Shown here piece after piece: positions 35,603 through 44,950 of a stretch of 59,492 bases of DNA. The notes beneath the pieces are model-generated. The model ran no database searches and was not told the DNA's origin. It saw nothing but the letters and a program-made list of their open reading frames with translations. A program made the translations under genes and the position numbers. The stretch comes from Magnetococcales bacterium. GTDB taxonomy: Bacteria > Pseudomonadota > Magnetococcia > Magnetococcales > JADFYX01. Within the stretch, counting starts at the first letter, position 1, and the number at the start of each line of letters is the position of its first letter. The stretch is taken from assembly GCA_015232405.1 (NCBI GenBank), contig JADFZS010000013.1, forward strand, positions 1 to 59,492, written 5' to 3'.

Positions 35603-36352
35603 TTAAATAGATCTGGTTAATATGTAAAACCCCAAGCTAAACAGTGAAATAAAAAACACTTTTTTAAATATCTTTTCCGATAACATCGATCTTATATATT
35701 TTCCCAAAATCATACCAATTATGGCTGGTATAACTGAGACTGATGACAGTAACCACAAATCAAAGGAAAGAATGTTATTATGACCCATTGCTACAGCTAA
35801 AGCGGCAGTTGATAGAGCAAACAGCATACCTACAGCTTGAATCATCAAATCACGGGGCAGTCCAATGGCGTTTAGGTAAAGAACCCCAGGTATAACAAAA
35901 GATCCTGTCATACCACCAAGAGTACCGTTGGCAGCACCTAGTAGTATTCCCATGATTTTTTCTCGGCTTTTGGGGACAGTTATTTGAAAATTGGCAAGGC
36001 TAATCAATGAGTGGGCAATTAGAGTTGCACCTAATAATGATGATACCAAATCCAAATTTACGTTGATAAATATCAGAGACCCCAGCCAAACAAACAAAAC
36101 AGCCATCAACAAAAAAGACCATATCCGTTTAAGCAATTGTCCAGTAGAACCACCAACAACAGCTTGGAATATATTAGCTACAAATGTGGGCATCAAAAGA
36201 AGCCCCATAGCCTCTGGCAGTCCAATTGAAATTGTAAGTAGCGTCACTGAGACAGATGGAAGTCCTATTCCCACAACACCTTTTACACATCCAGCGATAA
36301 CGAATGTAGTAAAGATCATTAAAAGAGTTACTGGGTCGTATAGGGTTTCCAT
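35603..36352 (-). CDS. TauE/SafE-family sulfite/organosulfonate exporter-like permease
   Basis: Integral membrane protein of 249 residues with eight hydrophobic helices. The first TM half carries VTLLMIFTTFVIAGCVKGVVGIG and GLPSVSVTLLTISIGLPEAMGLL, and GAANGTLGGMTGSFVIPGVLYL marks the second half. These are the paired TauE motifs (quoted in part: GCVKGVVGIGLPSVS). The family exports sulfite, sulfoacetate or related anions; the substrate here is unknown. Neighbours do not indicate a sulfonate pathway. Confidence 0.85.
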   Translation of the reverse strand: METLYDPVTLLMIFTTFVIAGCVKGVVGIGLPSVSVTLLTISIGLPEAMGLLLMPTFVANIFQAVVGGSTGQLLKRIWSFLLMAVLFVWLGSLIFINVNLDLVSSLLGATLIAHSLISLANFQITVPKSREKIMGILLGAANGTLGGMTGSFVIPGVLYLNAIGLPRDLMIQAVGMLFALSTAALAVAMGHNNILSFDLWLLSSVSVIPAIIGMILGKYIRSMLSEKIFKKVFFISLFSLGFYILTRSI

Positions 36353-36428
36353 GGTAAGAAGTTTGGGGTATTAGCTCTCTCTTGAAAGATCTTATTATAT
36401 TTCAATATAATGACAAAAAAAGATGATG

Positions 36429-37331
36429 TTATTTTTGTTGGGCATAATAGGTTACCAAACGATCAACACTGGATTTACCGTGTAGTGTTCCTTGAATATC
36501 ACAGATATTACATGGTTTGAAATTACGGTCAGAATCAATCAACCGTAAACGAATCTCCTGCATTTTTTTTGATAACCATATATCTCTAACATATGATTTT
36601 AAAACATTTCCTACAATATTGTTGCGCCCCCAATCGTTGGCACAAAACATAACGTCACCGTTGTAATCCACCAACATTTTATAAAATGGATAGTAGCACG
36701 GGTTATTAATTGGAAAAGTTTGGGAATCTATCTGTTTTTTATCAAACTTTAGCATGCCGGAACGGTTATTGATGGTCAGACCACAATCATCAGCCACCCC
36801 TTCCCAATGATAACGTAATTTATAACAGTCGATGCTTATACCTGCCTGCAAAAATAAATTTTTGAAGTACTGCACCTGCTGGGGACCGTCATAAAGGTTG
36901 ACATATAACGCTGTTATACCAGCTGCAAAAAATTGCTTGATCATTTTAACGGTTAATTTATCACCGTTGGTGTTGGTTTCGATTATATTGTCAGGCAGGG
37001 CATCTCGGAATATTTTTATATGCTCGGCAAACTCTTTGTTTAAAATTGGCTCCCCATAACCAGAAAAAGAGACTCGCCCTTTATAGTTAACACCTTCTAA
37101 ATCTGCGGCTACTTTTTTTGAAATTTTCAGATCCATTGATAGATTACGGTTGGGATATATCCTGGAATCTACTCGGGGACAAAAAGAACAGACTCGATTA
37201 CACAATTCGGTAATATTCATCTCAACAGTAATCAAACTGTTGATGGGATCGTTGTTATCTTCAATAGCAGATATGTGCTTACGTTCTTGATCTAACCTAT
37301 GCTCAAGAAAACTATCTAGATATTTTGCCAT
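36429..37331 (-). CDS. Radical SAM / SPASM-domain protein
   Basis: 300-residue radical SAM enzyme. The cluster-binding motif is C44-N-R-V-C48-S-F-C51. A SAM-binding glycine stretch (VSFSGYGEPILN) follows and a C-terminal cysteine-rich SPASM region (NPCYYPFYK, VMFCANDWG, FKPCNICD) provides auxiliary Fe-S ligands. Such proteins modify peptides or sugars or act in cofactor synthesis. It is 64 bp downstream of the Gfo/Idh gene on the same strand, so they may share a pathway. Substrate unknown. Confidence 0.87.
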   Translation of the reverse strand: MAKYLDSFLEHRLDQERKHISAIEDNNDPINSLITVEMNITELCNRVCSFCPRVDSRIYPNRNLSMDLKISKKVAADLEGVNYKGRVSFSGYGEPILNKEFAEHIKIFRDALPDNIIETNTNGDKLTVKMIKQFFAAGITALYVNLYDGPQQVQYFKNLFLQAGISIDCYKLRYHWEGVADDCGLTINNRSGMLKFDKKQIDSQTFPINNPCYYPFYKMLVDYNGDVMFCANDWGRNNIVGNVLKSYVRDIWLSKKMQEIRLRLIDSDRNFKPCNICDIQGTLHGKSSVDRLVTYYAQQK

Positions 37332-37395
37332 AGAATATTTTTCTTCTCTAATATTTAATACTTACAATGCTATTTAAAACAGTGGCATGAACTCT

Positions 37396-38367
37396 TTACA
37401 AAGACTCAATCAACTTTAAAACATCTATGGCATCATCAATGGTAGCTCCGGGACCATAATTCCCTGTAAGAAAAGCTGCCATCTGCTCTTTATAACCGGG
37501 CTTCATAGTGGTATCCACAAAATGTTGCTCCATAATTTTTGGAGTATAGCGCCTGATCTTATAATCAGCTGTTGGTTGTTGAATTTCATAACCTTTAAAA
37601 ACAGTTAAAACCTCTAACGGAGAGAGATGCCAGGTTGTTCCATCATCAAAAAGACAACGCACTCCCATTGGCGAAGGATCGTTGGCGTTGATGCCGATAT
37701 TAATTGGAGTACCTTGTGCAGTTAGCAGCATACCGTTGTAGGAGATAAATGGATGAGCCAGGCCAACTTCATGATAGGGTCTGATATCAACAGGATGTAG
37801 AGTACCAAATAGGTGTAAAATAAGATCTATAGTATGAGAACAGATAAAGGGAATTAAATGCTCCACAACCTTTTTTCCCCGACGTTTAACATGGTCTTGA
37901 ACCGCCTCTGAAATTATAACTGAAGCAGCTTTCAAACCACCTTCATTTATTCTCTTTTTCAGACGTATAACAGGATCATAATAACGTCGATTATAACCAA
38001 AAAGCTTGTTATCGGGTTTGTAATCCAACGATGAAACAATAGCTTGTAGGGGAGCTGCAGTAAGTGTAACCGGTTTTTCTATTAAAACAGGTTTTTTACA
38101 TTTTAGTAGTCGCTCTGCCCACAATGGCATCACATCCCAACTCATGCAGGCAACCACCCCATCAATATCGGGGTTGTTCAGAATCTCATCGCCATTAGTC
38201 AACTGCTCGGCATCTGGGGCATGTTGTTGAAATTTTTCCCAATTGGGTGAGTTACCACTACTGGTAGTAGCTGCAACGACCTCTCCTCCCAAAACTCTAG
38301 CAACTGCTGCATGATGACAAGCGGCAACACCTGCACCAAGAAAGCCAAGTTTTACAATGGTAATCAT
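37396..38367 (-). CDS. Gfo/Idh/MocA-family NAD(P)-dependent oxidoreductase
   Basis: 323-residue oxidoreductase. The N-terminal LGFLGAGVAACHHAAVARVL is the Rossmann nucleotide-binding turn. The mid-chain KPVLIEKPVTLT is the conserved EKP motif, and the C-terminal part is the dimerisation barrel. The family oxidises or dehydrates sugar nucleotides and inositols. It lies directly before a radical SAM gene, and the two are plausibly one small operon. No DNA-binding or membrane part. Confidence 0.85.
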   Translation of the reverse strand: MITIVKLGFLGAGVAACHHAAVARVLGGEVVAATTSSGNSPNWEKFQQHAPDAEQLTNGDEILNNPDIDGVVACMSWDVMPLWAERLLKCKKPVLIEKPVTLTAAPLQAIVSSLDYKPDNKLFGYNRRYYDPVIRLKKRINEGGLKAASVIISEAVQDHVKRRGKKVVEHLIPFICSHTIDLILHLFGTLHPVDIRPYHEVGLAHPFISYNGMLLTAQGTPINIGINANDPSPMGVRCLFDDGTTWHLSPLEVLTVFKGYEIQQPTADYKIRRYTPKIMEQHFVDTTMKPGYKEQMAAFLTGNYGPGATIDDAIDVLKLIESL

Positions 38368-38563
38368 GGGATATCCGTAGATGAGGATGAACTATAATAA
38401 GCTCGAAAGATTGGCATTAGCCTTTGGAGTTTTATATTTGTTTATAAAGATTTCTACAACCACCACTAGGAAAAATCATACGATATACCTACGGTATTAA
38501 CTTTGCAAATATATTGTCCAATTATTATGGTAAAATATTTATACGATTTTAGTAGCCGATAAA

Positions 38564-39919
38564 TCAGATCTTGCGCATTTTTTCATGGATTAGAGGTTGA
38601 GCATCTTCCAAGTAGCGTTGATAATATTGGTCCATCAAAAATAGATTGTGACCTGTCAAAGTAGTAAACATTATCCTGGCTGTTCGCTCTTTTTCATCTT
38701 CTGTGATATCAAGAATATTACCTTCCAAAGAGAGTTTTTGAGGACCAAGCTCCATGGTATCTCCCTTTTGCACCCATTTAAGAGGCAGTGAAAAGGCCAA
38801 TGATACTGACATAAAGAGAAAGGTTTCATTTAGGTGCACAGACTCATGCAAAGATATTTTAACCCCTCCTCCTGAGATGTTGTGAACCTCTCCCTTATAA
38901 TCTGTACCAGCGATATTAATTGTAATGGCAAATCTTTTTTTAGGTTCAACCCGTTTATAACAACGCTGGCCCACTGCACCATTTGTCATGTGAAAATCGT
39001 GCAGTGTTGCATACCCCCCTTTTACTTCGACCTCTTTTACCATAGCTTTTAAACCTATGGGTAGATGGTTTACTGATATATAGGTTTTACCCTCCTCCTT
39101 CATAGCTACAAGTTGCTCTCTTGGAGCTTGGATCACAACCTCATTTGTACCAAATTGTAGTACTAAACCTGGATGATTTATGGGAATACCAGAAAATTGA
39201 TTATAGAAATTCAGCTCCTCGATACGGCTATGGACAATTTTAAATTCACGATTGATATCAACATAGTGGACCATATTTGGATCATCAAGATAAACGGTTA
39301 GACGACACAGAGGGCCATTGCCCTTGTGCATACATACCCGCTCTTTAAACATAATGGGCTCGGAAAAATACTCTCCCATTCCCATTACGATCCCCTTTAG
39401 CAGATGGCACAATTTACGTTTAGAGACATATGCTATGGCAACTTCGCTGTGTTTTAGGCGGTAGACACGAATCTCAGGAGCTAAAATACCCTCATCTATA
39501 TTGCTAAATGAAGATAATATTGGCTCTTGAAGATGCTCTAGAATATCTATTGTTCTCCAAGATTTTTTTACCAGACCCATGTGATGGCCCATCTTTACCA
39601 AACCCGGCACAAGATGACGACCAAACTTCTCCAACATCTCAGAAAGTGGCATTTCGAGCTTTTTTGCTACTGCGACAAAAAGATCAGCAGCTACTTGATC
39701 AGGATAGAAATATTCCGGCTCAAAGCTCTGTTGTTCCAAGCCGACAGAATCTATAGCCTCAGACCAAGCACCAGCACCCTTATGGGTCTCCAGAAAATCA
39801 TCCAACGCTAAAAATATCAGCCCATTCACAAAATTAAAAACCCCTGTTATCCTCTGTGGCACAAACTCTATTATCATCCCTTTGTCATATGTTGACAAAG
39901 GGGTTTTCAAAACCACCAT
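38564..39919 (-). CDS. H-NOX (heme-NO-binding-like) domain fused to a PilZ c-di-GMP-binding domain
   Basis: 451-residue two-module protein. The N-terminal module (about residues 33-200) follows the H-NOX pattern: GLIFLALDDFLETH, YPDQVAADLFVAVAKKL, EKFGRHLVPGL and the heme-propionate motif Y164-V-S166-K-R168. In the register of the proximal heme ligand (ILEHLQEPIL) the histidine is apparently Q131, with a histidine two residues earlier at H129. The middle part (about 255-318) resembles a YcgR/PilZN-type beta barrel. The C-terminal module has the PilZ signatures R319-xxx-R323 and N347-I-S349-G-G-G352. It suggests a receptor that combines a gas or redox input with c-di-GMP. ATG at 39877 is an alternative start. 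Confidence 0.82.
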   Translation of the reverse strand: MVVLKTPLSTYDKGMIIEFVPQRITGVFNFVNGLIFLALDDFLETHKGAGAWSEAIDSVGLEQQSFEPEYFYPDQVAADLFVAVAKKLEMPLSEMLEKFGRHLVPGLVKMGHHMGLVKKSWRTIDILEHLQEPILSSFSNIDEGILAPEIRVYRLKHSEVAIAYVSKRKLCHLLKGIVMGMGEYFSEPIMFKERVCMHKGNGPLCRLTVYLDDPNMVHYVDINREFKIVHSRIEELNFYNQFSGIPINHPGLVLQFGTNEVVIQAPREQLVAMKEEGKTYISVNHLPIGLKAMVKEVEVKGGYATLHDFHMTNGAVGQRCYKRVEPKKRFAITINIAGTDYKGEVHNISGGGVKISLHESVHLNETFLFMSVSLAFSLPLKWVQKGDTMELGPQKLSLEGNILDITEDEKERTARIMFTTLTGHNLFLMDQYYQRYLEDAQPLIHEKMRKI

Positions 39920-40194
39920 TACACATATTGATATATTTAACTATAAATTTTTCCTTTTCGTATAATATTATTGAGGTATGATGTAATTGGGCCATTAATT
40001 ATTTACACTTAATAAAAAACCGTAATAAACATTCATTCTTCCTCCTCAACACCATCACATAGTGGTACAGTTCCTTTGTTGGGGCAACATTTTAATATGG
40101 AAAACAATTTAATTTTAATGAAAAAAGCATAATAATATAAAGAGATATATTAATTTAGCTATTATAATAACTTGAACAGTGGAGAATTTAAATA

Positions 40195-41157
40195 ATGTCC
40201 GAAGACAAACATCACAGAGTCATGATTCTCGGCGGCGGTCCTGCCGGTTATACTGCAGCTATCTATGCAGGTCGGGCCAACATGAAACCTGTTGTTATTC
40301 AAGGAATGCAACCAGGTGGACAACTAACCATTACGACTGATGTTGATAACTTTCCTGGATTTGAAAATGGTGTGCAAGGTCCGGAGTTGATGGAAAAAAT
40401 GCGCGCTCAAGCTGAACGCTTTGATACCACAATGATCTTTGATGCTGTTACATCTACCAAGCTAGATAAGCGTCCATTTGAAATAACCTGTGATTCTGGT
40501 GATGTTTACACATGTGATGCACTTATTATTGCCACGGGAGCTTCTGCCCGTTGGTTGGGTATTCCCGCTGAAAAAACTCTCAACGGCTTTGGTGTATCGG
40601 CTTGTGCCACTTGTGACGGTTTCTTTTTTAAAGGCCAAGATGTTGCAGTTATTGGTGGTGGTGATACAGCTGTTGAAGAGGCTATGTTTCTTACCAACTT
40701 CTGCAGCAAGGTCTATCTGGTTCACCGCCGTGATGAACTTCGGGCAGAAAAAGTGATGCAAGATCAGATGAAAGCCAACGAAAAGATTGTCCCGGTTTGG
40801 GATTCCGTTGTGGAAGATATTCTTGGTGAAGCAGGTAAGGGCGGAGTTAATGCGGTTAAAATCCGTAATGTAAAAACCGATGAGATATCAGATCTTCCGG
40901 TAACTGGAGTATTTATTGCCATTGGCCACACCCCGAATACCGGGATTTTTGATAAACAGATAGACCAAGATGATGCTGGCTATCTATTAACTAAGCCAGA
41001 CTCCACAGCCACAAATATTCCTGGTGTTTTTGCAGCTGGAGATGTGCAAGACAAAACCTACCGCCAAGCAGTTACCGCAGCAGGAACTGGCTGTATGGTT
41101 GCTCTTGAAGCTGAAAGATTTTTAAATGAACAAGAGGGAGATGCAACGAGGATTTAG
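40195..41157 (+). CDS. trxB: Thioredoxin reductase
   Basis: NADPH-dependent flavoenzyme of 320 residues that keeps thioredoxin reduced. FAD motif GGGPAGYTAAIYAGRA at the N-terminus, the redox-active pair C137-A-T-C140, the NADPH motif GGGDTAVEEA, and the final GVFAAGDVQD segment. The length and order are those of bacterial TrxB. A strong hairpin terminator follows at 41194. A trxC is encoded at 3772 in this same window. Confidence 0.97.
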   Translation: MSEDKHHRVMILGGGPAGYTAAIYAGRANMKPVVIQGMQPGGQLTITTDVDNFPGFENGVQGPELMEKMRAQAERFDTTMIFDAVTSTKLDKRPFEITCDSGDVYTCDALIIATGASARWLGIPAEKTLNGFGVSACATCDGFFFKGQDVAVIGGGDTAVEEAMFLTNFCSKVYLVHRRDELRAEKVMQDQMKANEKIVPVWDSVVEDILGEAGKGGVNAVKIRNVKTDEISDLPVTGVFIAIGHTPNTGIFDKQIDQDDAGYLLTKPDSTATNIPGVFAAGDVQDKTYRQAVTAAGTGCMVALEAERFLNEQEGDATRI

Positions 41158-41193
41158 CCTATATGGGCAAACTTCCATTAAATAATTCTCCAA

Positions 41194-41233
41194 AACCAAA
41201 AAAGGAGAGAGCTTGCTCTCTCCTTTTTTGGTT
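41194..41233. terminator. Rho-independent terminator after trxB
   Basis: Perfect stem CCAAAAAAGGAGAGAGC / GCTCTCTCCTTTTTTGG with a very short loop, ending in T-run. It lies 37 bp after the trxB stop and before the convergent SagB-type gene, so it probably ends both. Confidence 0.92.
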
Positions 41234-41261
41234 GGAAAAATAGGACAACATTTAAAAAAAA

Positions 41262-42953
41262 TCAACCTCTACCAAGATGAGCATAAGGAGGAATTGTCTG
41301 CAACCGACTGTCTGTTATAGGAGTTCCAACGGTAAAATGGTATAGCGTTTGGAATGTATTGTCTTTTAGCCCCAACAGTTCGTGCATATAATCATCTAAA
41401 AAACATCCTATACCTGTTCCCCTTACCCCTGCAGCTTCGGCCTCTAGATATAATACATGGCCCAACATACCAGCCTCCCAGAACAGCCTTCTATATCCCC
41501 ATGCTCCAACTTTAAGCCCAGAACCATACTGGGCAAGCAACCCTAAACTAAAAGCACCATCGGCTGCGATATCCTGCCCACATGAGATCATTTTTGCCAC
41601 TCTTTTTGCATCACCAGATTGCAATAGATAGAGTGGCAGATGGTCCGGGGCATTATCTACTTGCGACCATAAAAATTCCTTATCACAGGCTTTTTGTAAT
41701 GATGGTAAAACATCACTATTGCGTGGTAGGGCGTAAAGCCCCTCCTGTAAACCTGTTACTCTGTGAACAAATATTATGGGATGGATTGCAGGCTTGATAG
41801 ATGATATATCCCAAGGAGCCAGTTCGGCTCTTGGCATGCAAGCATCTAGCATGTGATAAAATTGATCTTTTGTGATGGGTGTCTCCCCATCATAATCCTG
41901 ACCACTTCTTCGCTGCCTAATTATGGTTGCGGCATTGAGACTATCAATACCTCTATTTTGCAATGGGTGTATTGTTGAATTTGCTTGATGACTCTCAATA
42001 GATGTTTGTGGCTTTAAACAGGCATGAATTGCAGCCTCTATCCCCTCCCAGCGAACCATATGTCTTTGGCTTAAAACATTTGCTTTACCTTTAAATTCAC
42101 CCTCTTTGGCTATCGCTGCCAACGGAGCTATAGATTTTTCTATGTTGTTGTTACTATTAACATCAACAGTTATGGCAATGAGCAAATCTGGAAGTTCTGG
42201 TTCCGGTATTACATTTGTGGAAAGCCCAAGCCCTAAAAGATTTGCGATATCCCTATCTCCTGGAGTGGTCAAAACCTCTGCTCTCCAACCCAAGGCTGCT
42301 GCACCATAACGAAATGCCATTGCTCCATGTCCAGTATCAAGCTCACAATAGCGTAAAGCTCGCAAACCATATTTCCAGGCCTCTCGCCAATGGATAGAGC
42401 TTAAACCTATTAAAATGGTGTTTGCAGGAAAATTTTTATTCCAGTTATGGCTCCGCTCTCCATCCAGATAAAAACGCTCTTCTAATAAATGATCTCGACT
42501 TACATAATGATAAACACCGCAAATACTACCCCTGGGACAATATTCATCCGGTACAACCATCTCCGGTACAATCAGATACCCCTCTGTAGGGTGTAGGTTG
42601 CCACTTGATGGATTACAACGAAGAGCCCAGCTATCACCACCGTATGATTTCCAGGCAGAGATAGCCAACGATAGTTCAAACAGTGTTGCTATGTTGCTAA
42701 AATTGAGGGGCTGGGGTTCTATATCATGGCTGCCTTGATAAAGATCGTCATATGTACTCTTGAGATTATCGGCATTAAGAGGCAGTTGAATTTTGTTTGT
42801 ACCATCATAAAAACGAAACGGGTCTGGCTGTGTGGCCCAATCCATGGTAGGAGGTGCCGGGGCATAACGTTTTTTGGAGTGCTTACTATCTTCATGATAA
42901 CTCTGTATAGTCTCGGACTTATTAACCTGTTCTGCTTTTATTTCCACTACCAT
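41262..42953 (-). CDS. SagB/ThcOx-type nitroreductase-fold dehydrogenase, two-domain
   Basis: Protein of 563 residues with two tandem nitroreductase-like domains. The first opens with PPTMDWATQPDPFRFYDG, the second begins near LNAATIIRQRRSGQDYDG. SagB enzymes are FMN-dependent azoline dehydrogenases in thiazole/oxazole-modified peptide pathways, but stand-alone double-domain members are also common. No YcaO or precursor peptide gene is nearby. The start at 42953 is supported by AAGGGGTGG upstream. It is convergent with trxB. Confidence 0.85.
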   Translation of the reverse strand: MVVEIKAEQVNKSETIQSYHEDSKHSKKRYAPAPPTMDWATQPDPFRFYDGTNKIQLPLNADNLKSTYDDLYQGSHDIEPQPLNFSNIATLFELSLAISAWKSYGGDSWALRCNPSSGNLHPTEGYLIVPEMVVPDEYCPRGSICGVYHYVSRDHLLEERFYLDGERSHNWNKNFPANTILIGLSSIHWREAWKYGLRALRYCELDTGHGAMAFRYGAAALGWRAEVLTTPGDRDIANLLGLGLSTNVIPEPELPDLLIAITVDVNSNNNIEKSIAPLAAIAKEGEFKGKANVLSQRHMVRWEGIEAAIHACLKPQTSIESHQANSTIHPLQNRGIDSLNAATIIRQRRSGQDYDGETPITKDQFYHMLDACMPRAELAPWDISSIKPAIHPIIFVHRVTGLQEGLYALPRNSDVLPSLQKACDKEFLWSQVDNAPDHLPLYLLQSGDAKRVAKMISCGQDIAADGAFSLGLLAQYGSGLKVGAWGYRRLFWEAGMLGHVLYLEAEAAGVRGTGIGCFLDDYMHELLGLKDNTFQTLYHFTVGTPITDSRLQTIPPYAHLGRG

Positions 42954-42984
42954 GAGAATTACCACCCCTTTTTAAAACAAAAAA

Positions 42985-43752
42985 TCAACCAGCTACAAAC
43001 ACCAACTCCTTTTCGTTGGACAGATCATTGTTAAATTGATATCCACCCATGGTAAAATATTTTAGGCTTTCTGGCTCTTGAATACGGTTTGTTATTATAT
43101 ATCTTGCCATCATCCCTCTGGCTCGTTTGGCTTTTATACCTATGACTTTCAGTTTACCCTGGCTTTTTTCCTTAAAAACAGGGGTTAAGACAGGTGCTTT
43201 TAGCAGCTCTTGCCGAACCACTTTAAAATACTCTTGGGAGGCTAAATTTATTACCCAAGGCACGGTGTGGCCCTTGGTATTTTTGTTGATCTGCTTTGTG
43301 GGACCATCACCCCAGAAGGAGTAGATATCTTTACCACGGCTGTTATCAAGCCCCGTCCCCATCTCCAATCGGTGGGGTTGAATGAGATCTAACGGTCTTA
43401 AAAAACCATACAACCCAGATAAAATAGCCAGATGGTCTGTGGCAAACTCCCACTCAGCATCGCTCATGGTTTTAGCTTCCAGACCAACATAGGTATCACC
43501 TTGAAAAGCTAAAGCTGCTTGAATTGAGTTTGATTGGTTATGAGTTTTTTTAAATGAGTTGAAACGATCAACATTTAATTTTGCCAGTTTGGGACTTATT
43601 TTCATAAGCTTACCGAGTTTTTCTTCATCCATAGCTGCTAAAACAGCTACAAGCTCATTAGCATCTTTCTTAAATAGCGGTTGCGTGTAGGGCAGCCTCT
43701 CCTGTTTGTTGGTGAAATCCTGCTTTTTTGCTGGTGATATCAAAACCAACAT
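42985..43752 (-). CDS. yaaA: Peroxide stress protein YaaA
   Basis: 255-residue member of the YaaA/DUF328 family, with the opening MLVLISPAKKQDF and the DHLAILSGLYGFLRPLDLIQPHRLEMG core (quoted in part: LAILSGLYGFLRPLD). E. coli YaaA lowers intracellular iron and protects DNA and protein during hydrogen peroxide stress. It lies 31 bp upstream of the SagB-type gene on the same strand, so they are probably in one transcript. Confidence 0.93.
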   Translation of the reverse strand: MLVLISPAKKQDFTNKQERLPYTQPLFKKDANELVAVLAAMDEEKLGKLMKISPKLAKLNVDRFNSFKKTHNQSNSIQAALAFQGDTYVGLEAKTMSDAEWEFATDHLAILSGLYGFLRPLDLIQPHRLEMGTGLDNSRGKDIYSFWGDGPTKQINKNTKGHTVPWVINLASQEYFKVVRQELLKAPVLTPVFKEKSQGKLKVIGIKAKRARGMMARYIITNRIQEPESLKYFTMGGYQFNNDLSNEKELVFVAG

Positions 43753-43917
43753 ATATCTCTCCTTTTATTCTGCCAATATCTAAACATAAAACTGTTGCAA
43801 GATTAAATACCCCCATGATAGTACGCAAGGCTAGTATCTAATAAAAATTAAGAGTTATAATAATCGGATAAAAATGCTAAAATCTCCCCTGTTAAAAGCA
43901 AATTTGTGGAGATTTAA

Positions 43918-44499
43918 ATGGATAGTATAAGCAAACTGGAGATCCCCCTCTTTCCCCTAGCAACAAAACTTGTGGCTGGTGAACAAATCTCTTTGCGTAT
44001 TTTTGAGCCTCGCTATCTTGATATGGTTAAAAAAGTTGCGGGCAAAAAAGAGGGATTCGGTATAGTGCAAATACTCGAAGGTAGCGATATAGATTATAAC
44101 CCCACCATAGCATCTTTTGGTACATTGGCTACCATTATCGACTTTGAGACTCTACCTGAGAATCTTCTGGGCATTACTGTTCTTGGGGAGCGACATATGC
44201 AAATTTTCAAAACATGGTCACAAGAAGATGGTTTGATCATGGCCCATGTGCTACCAGTGGATGATTCCGATAGCTTGATCAATGAGGAGATTGGGCCAGA
44301 AAATGCTGGCCCCCTTGATAGGAAAGTTGCCAAAGGTTTGGGAATACCTACACAAGAGTATGTTGAGGCACTGCTAAATAAAAGGGTTAAAACAGAGCAT
44401 CTAAAGGCTGGCTCCCTTGTTGATGGTATAAAACTAAACAGAACAAGGGTGATTTTTCGTTATCAAGGCAGGTCTACATTTATCGACCTTGACGATTAA
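43918..44499 (+). CDS. LON substrate-binding (PUA-like) domain protein
   Basis: 193-residue stand-alone LON N-terminal domain. The start LEIPLFPLATKLVAGEQISL and IFEPRYLDMVKK are the family block. It lacks the ATPase and protease parts of Lon, so it is not a protease. Such proteins may act as substrate adaptors; the role is unknown. Ribosome-binding site GGAG lies 10 bp before the ATG. Followed by a small hypothetical gene. Confidence 0.88.
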   Translation: MDSISKLEIPLFPLATKLVAGEQISLRIFEPRYLDMVKKVAGKKEGFGIVQILEGSDIDYNPTIASFGTLATIIDFETLPENLLGITVLGERHMQIFKTWSQEDGLIMAHVLPVDDSDSLINEEIGPENAGPLDRKVAKGLGIPTQEYVEALLNKRVKTEHLKAGSLVDGIKLNRTRVIFRYQGRSTFIDLDD

Positions 44500-44570
44500 C
44501 TCGACAAACCACCACTATAAATTTTCAACTATAGAAAATAATTAACAAAATTTGTCTGGAGAGATATAAA

Positions 44571-44879
44571 TTGTACGTAAAATGGACAAGACAGGCACAG
44601 GGATTCAACCAAGCGACATACCCAAATAAAAACTACAACCTTTCTGCCGATTTAGTTACCGAAAATGTTGTTGATGGTTTCTCTCAACAACAACATGTGT
44701 CAAAACTTGGTAGTGTAACAGTGGAAGAGAACCCCCACGGTGAACTTACCTTTTTATTTGGCTCTCAACTGGCTTTCTGGAAAGATGTAAGGCAAAAACT
44801 TGAGGAGGTAGAGCTATCTGCTGAAAATATTGAGAGTATCACGGCAGAACTTTCAAGCAAAATTCCCATGACTAATTAG
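44571..44879 (+). CDS. Small hypothetical protein
   Basis: 102 residues, unrecognised, soluble, no signal peptide. It has an aromatic N-terminal part (YVKWTRQAQGFNQATYP) and an acidic C-terminal helix. TTG start with GGAGAG ribosome-binding site at the right distance, 71 bp after the LON-domain gene. A hairpin terminator follows. Confidence 0.65.
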   Translation: MYVKWTRQAQGFNQATYPNKNYNLSADLVTENVVDGFSQQQHVSKLGSVTVEENPHGELTFLFGSQLAFWKDVRQKLEEVELSAENIESITAELSSKIPMTN

Positions 44880-44908
44880 AATATTAAAGAGGCTTTAGTT
44901 GAGATCAT

Positions 44909-44942
44909 AAACTACACTTCAACCTAAGATTGTAGTTTTTTT
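44909..44942 (+). terminator. Rho-independent terminator
   Basis: AAACTACA / TGTAGTTT stem with a 14-nt loop and a T-run, between the small hypothetical gene and the glycosyltransferase at 44951. The T-run ends 8 bp before that start codon. Confidence 0.75.
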
Positions 44943-44950
44943 GGATATCT

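Noticed and set aside
41262..42953. Thiazole/oxazole-modified peptide cluster around the SagB-type gene
   Set aside because: No YcaO, no precursor peptide and no transporter nearby; stand-alone two-domain homologues are common.
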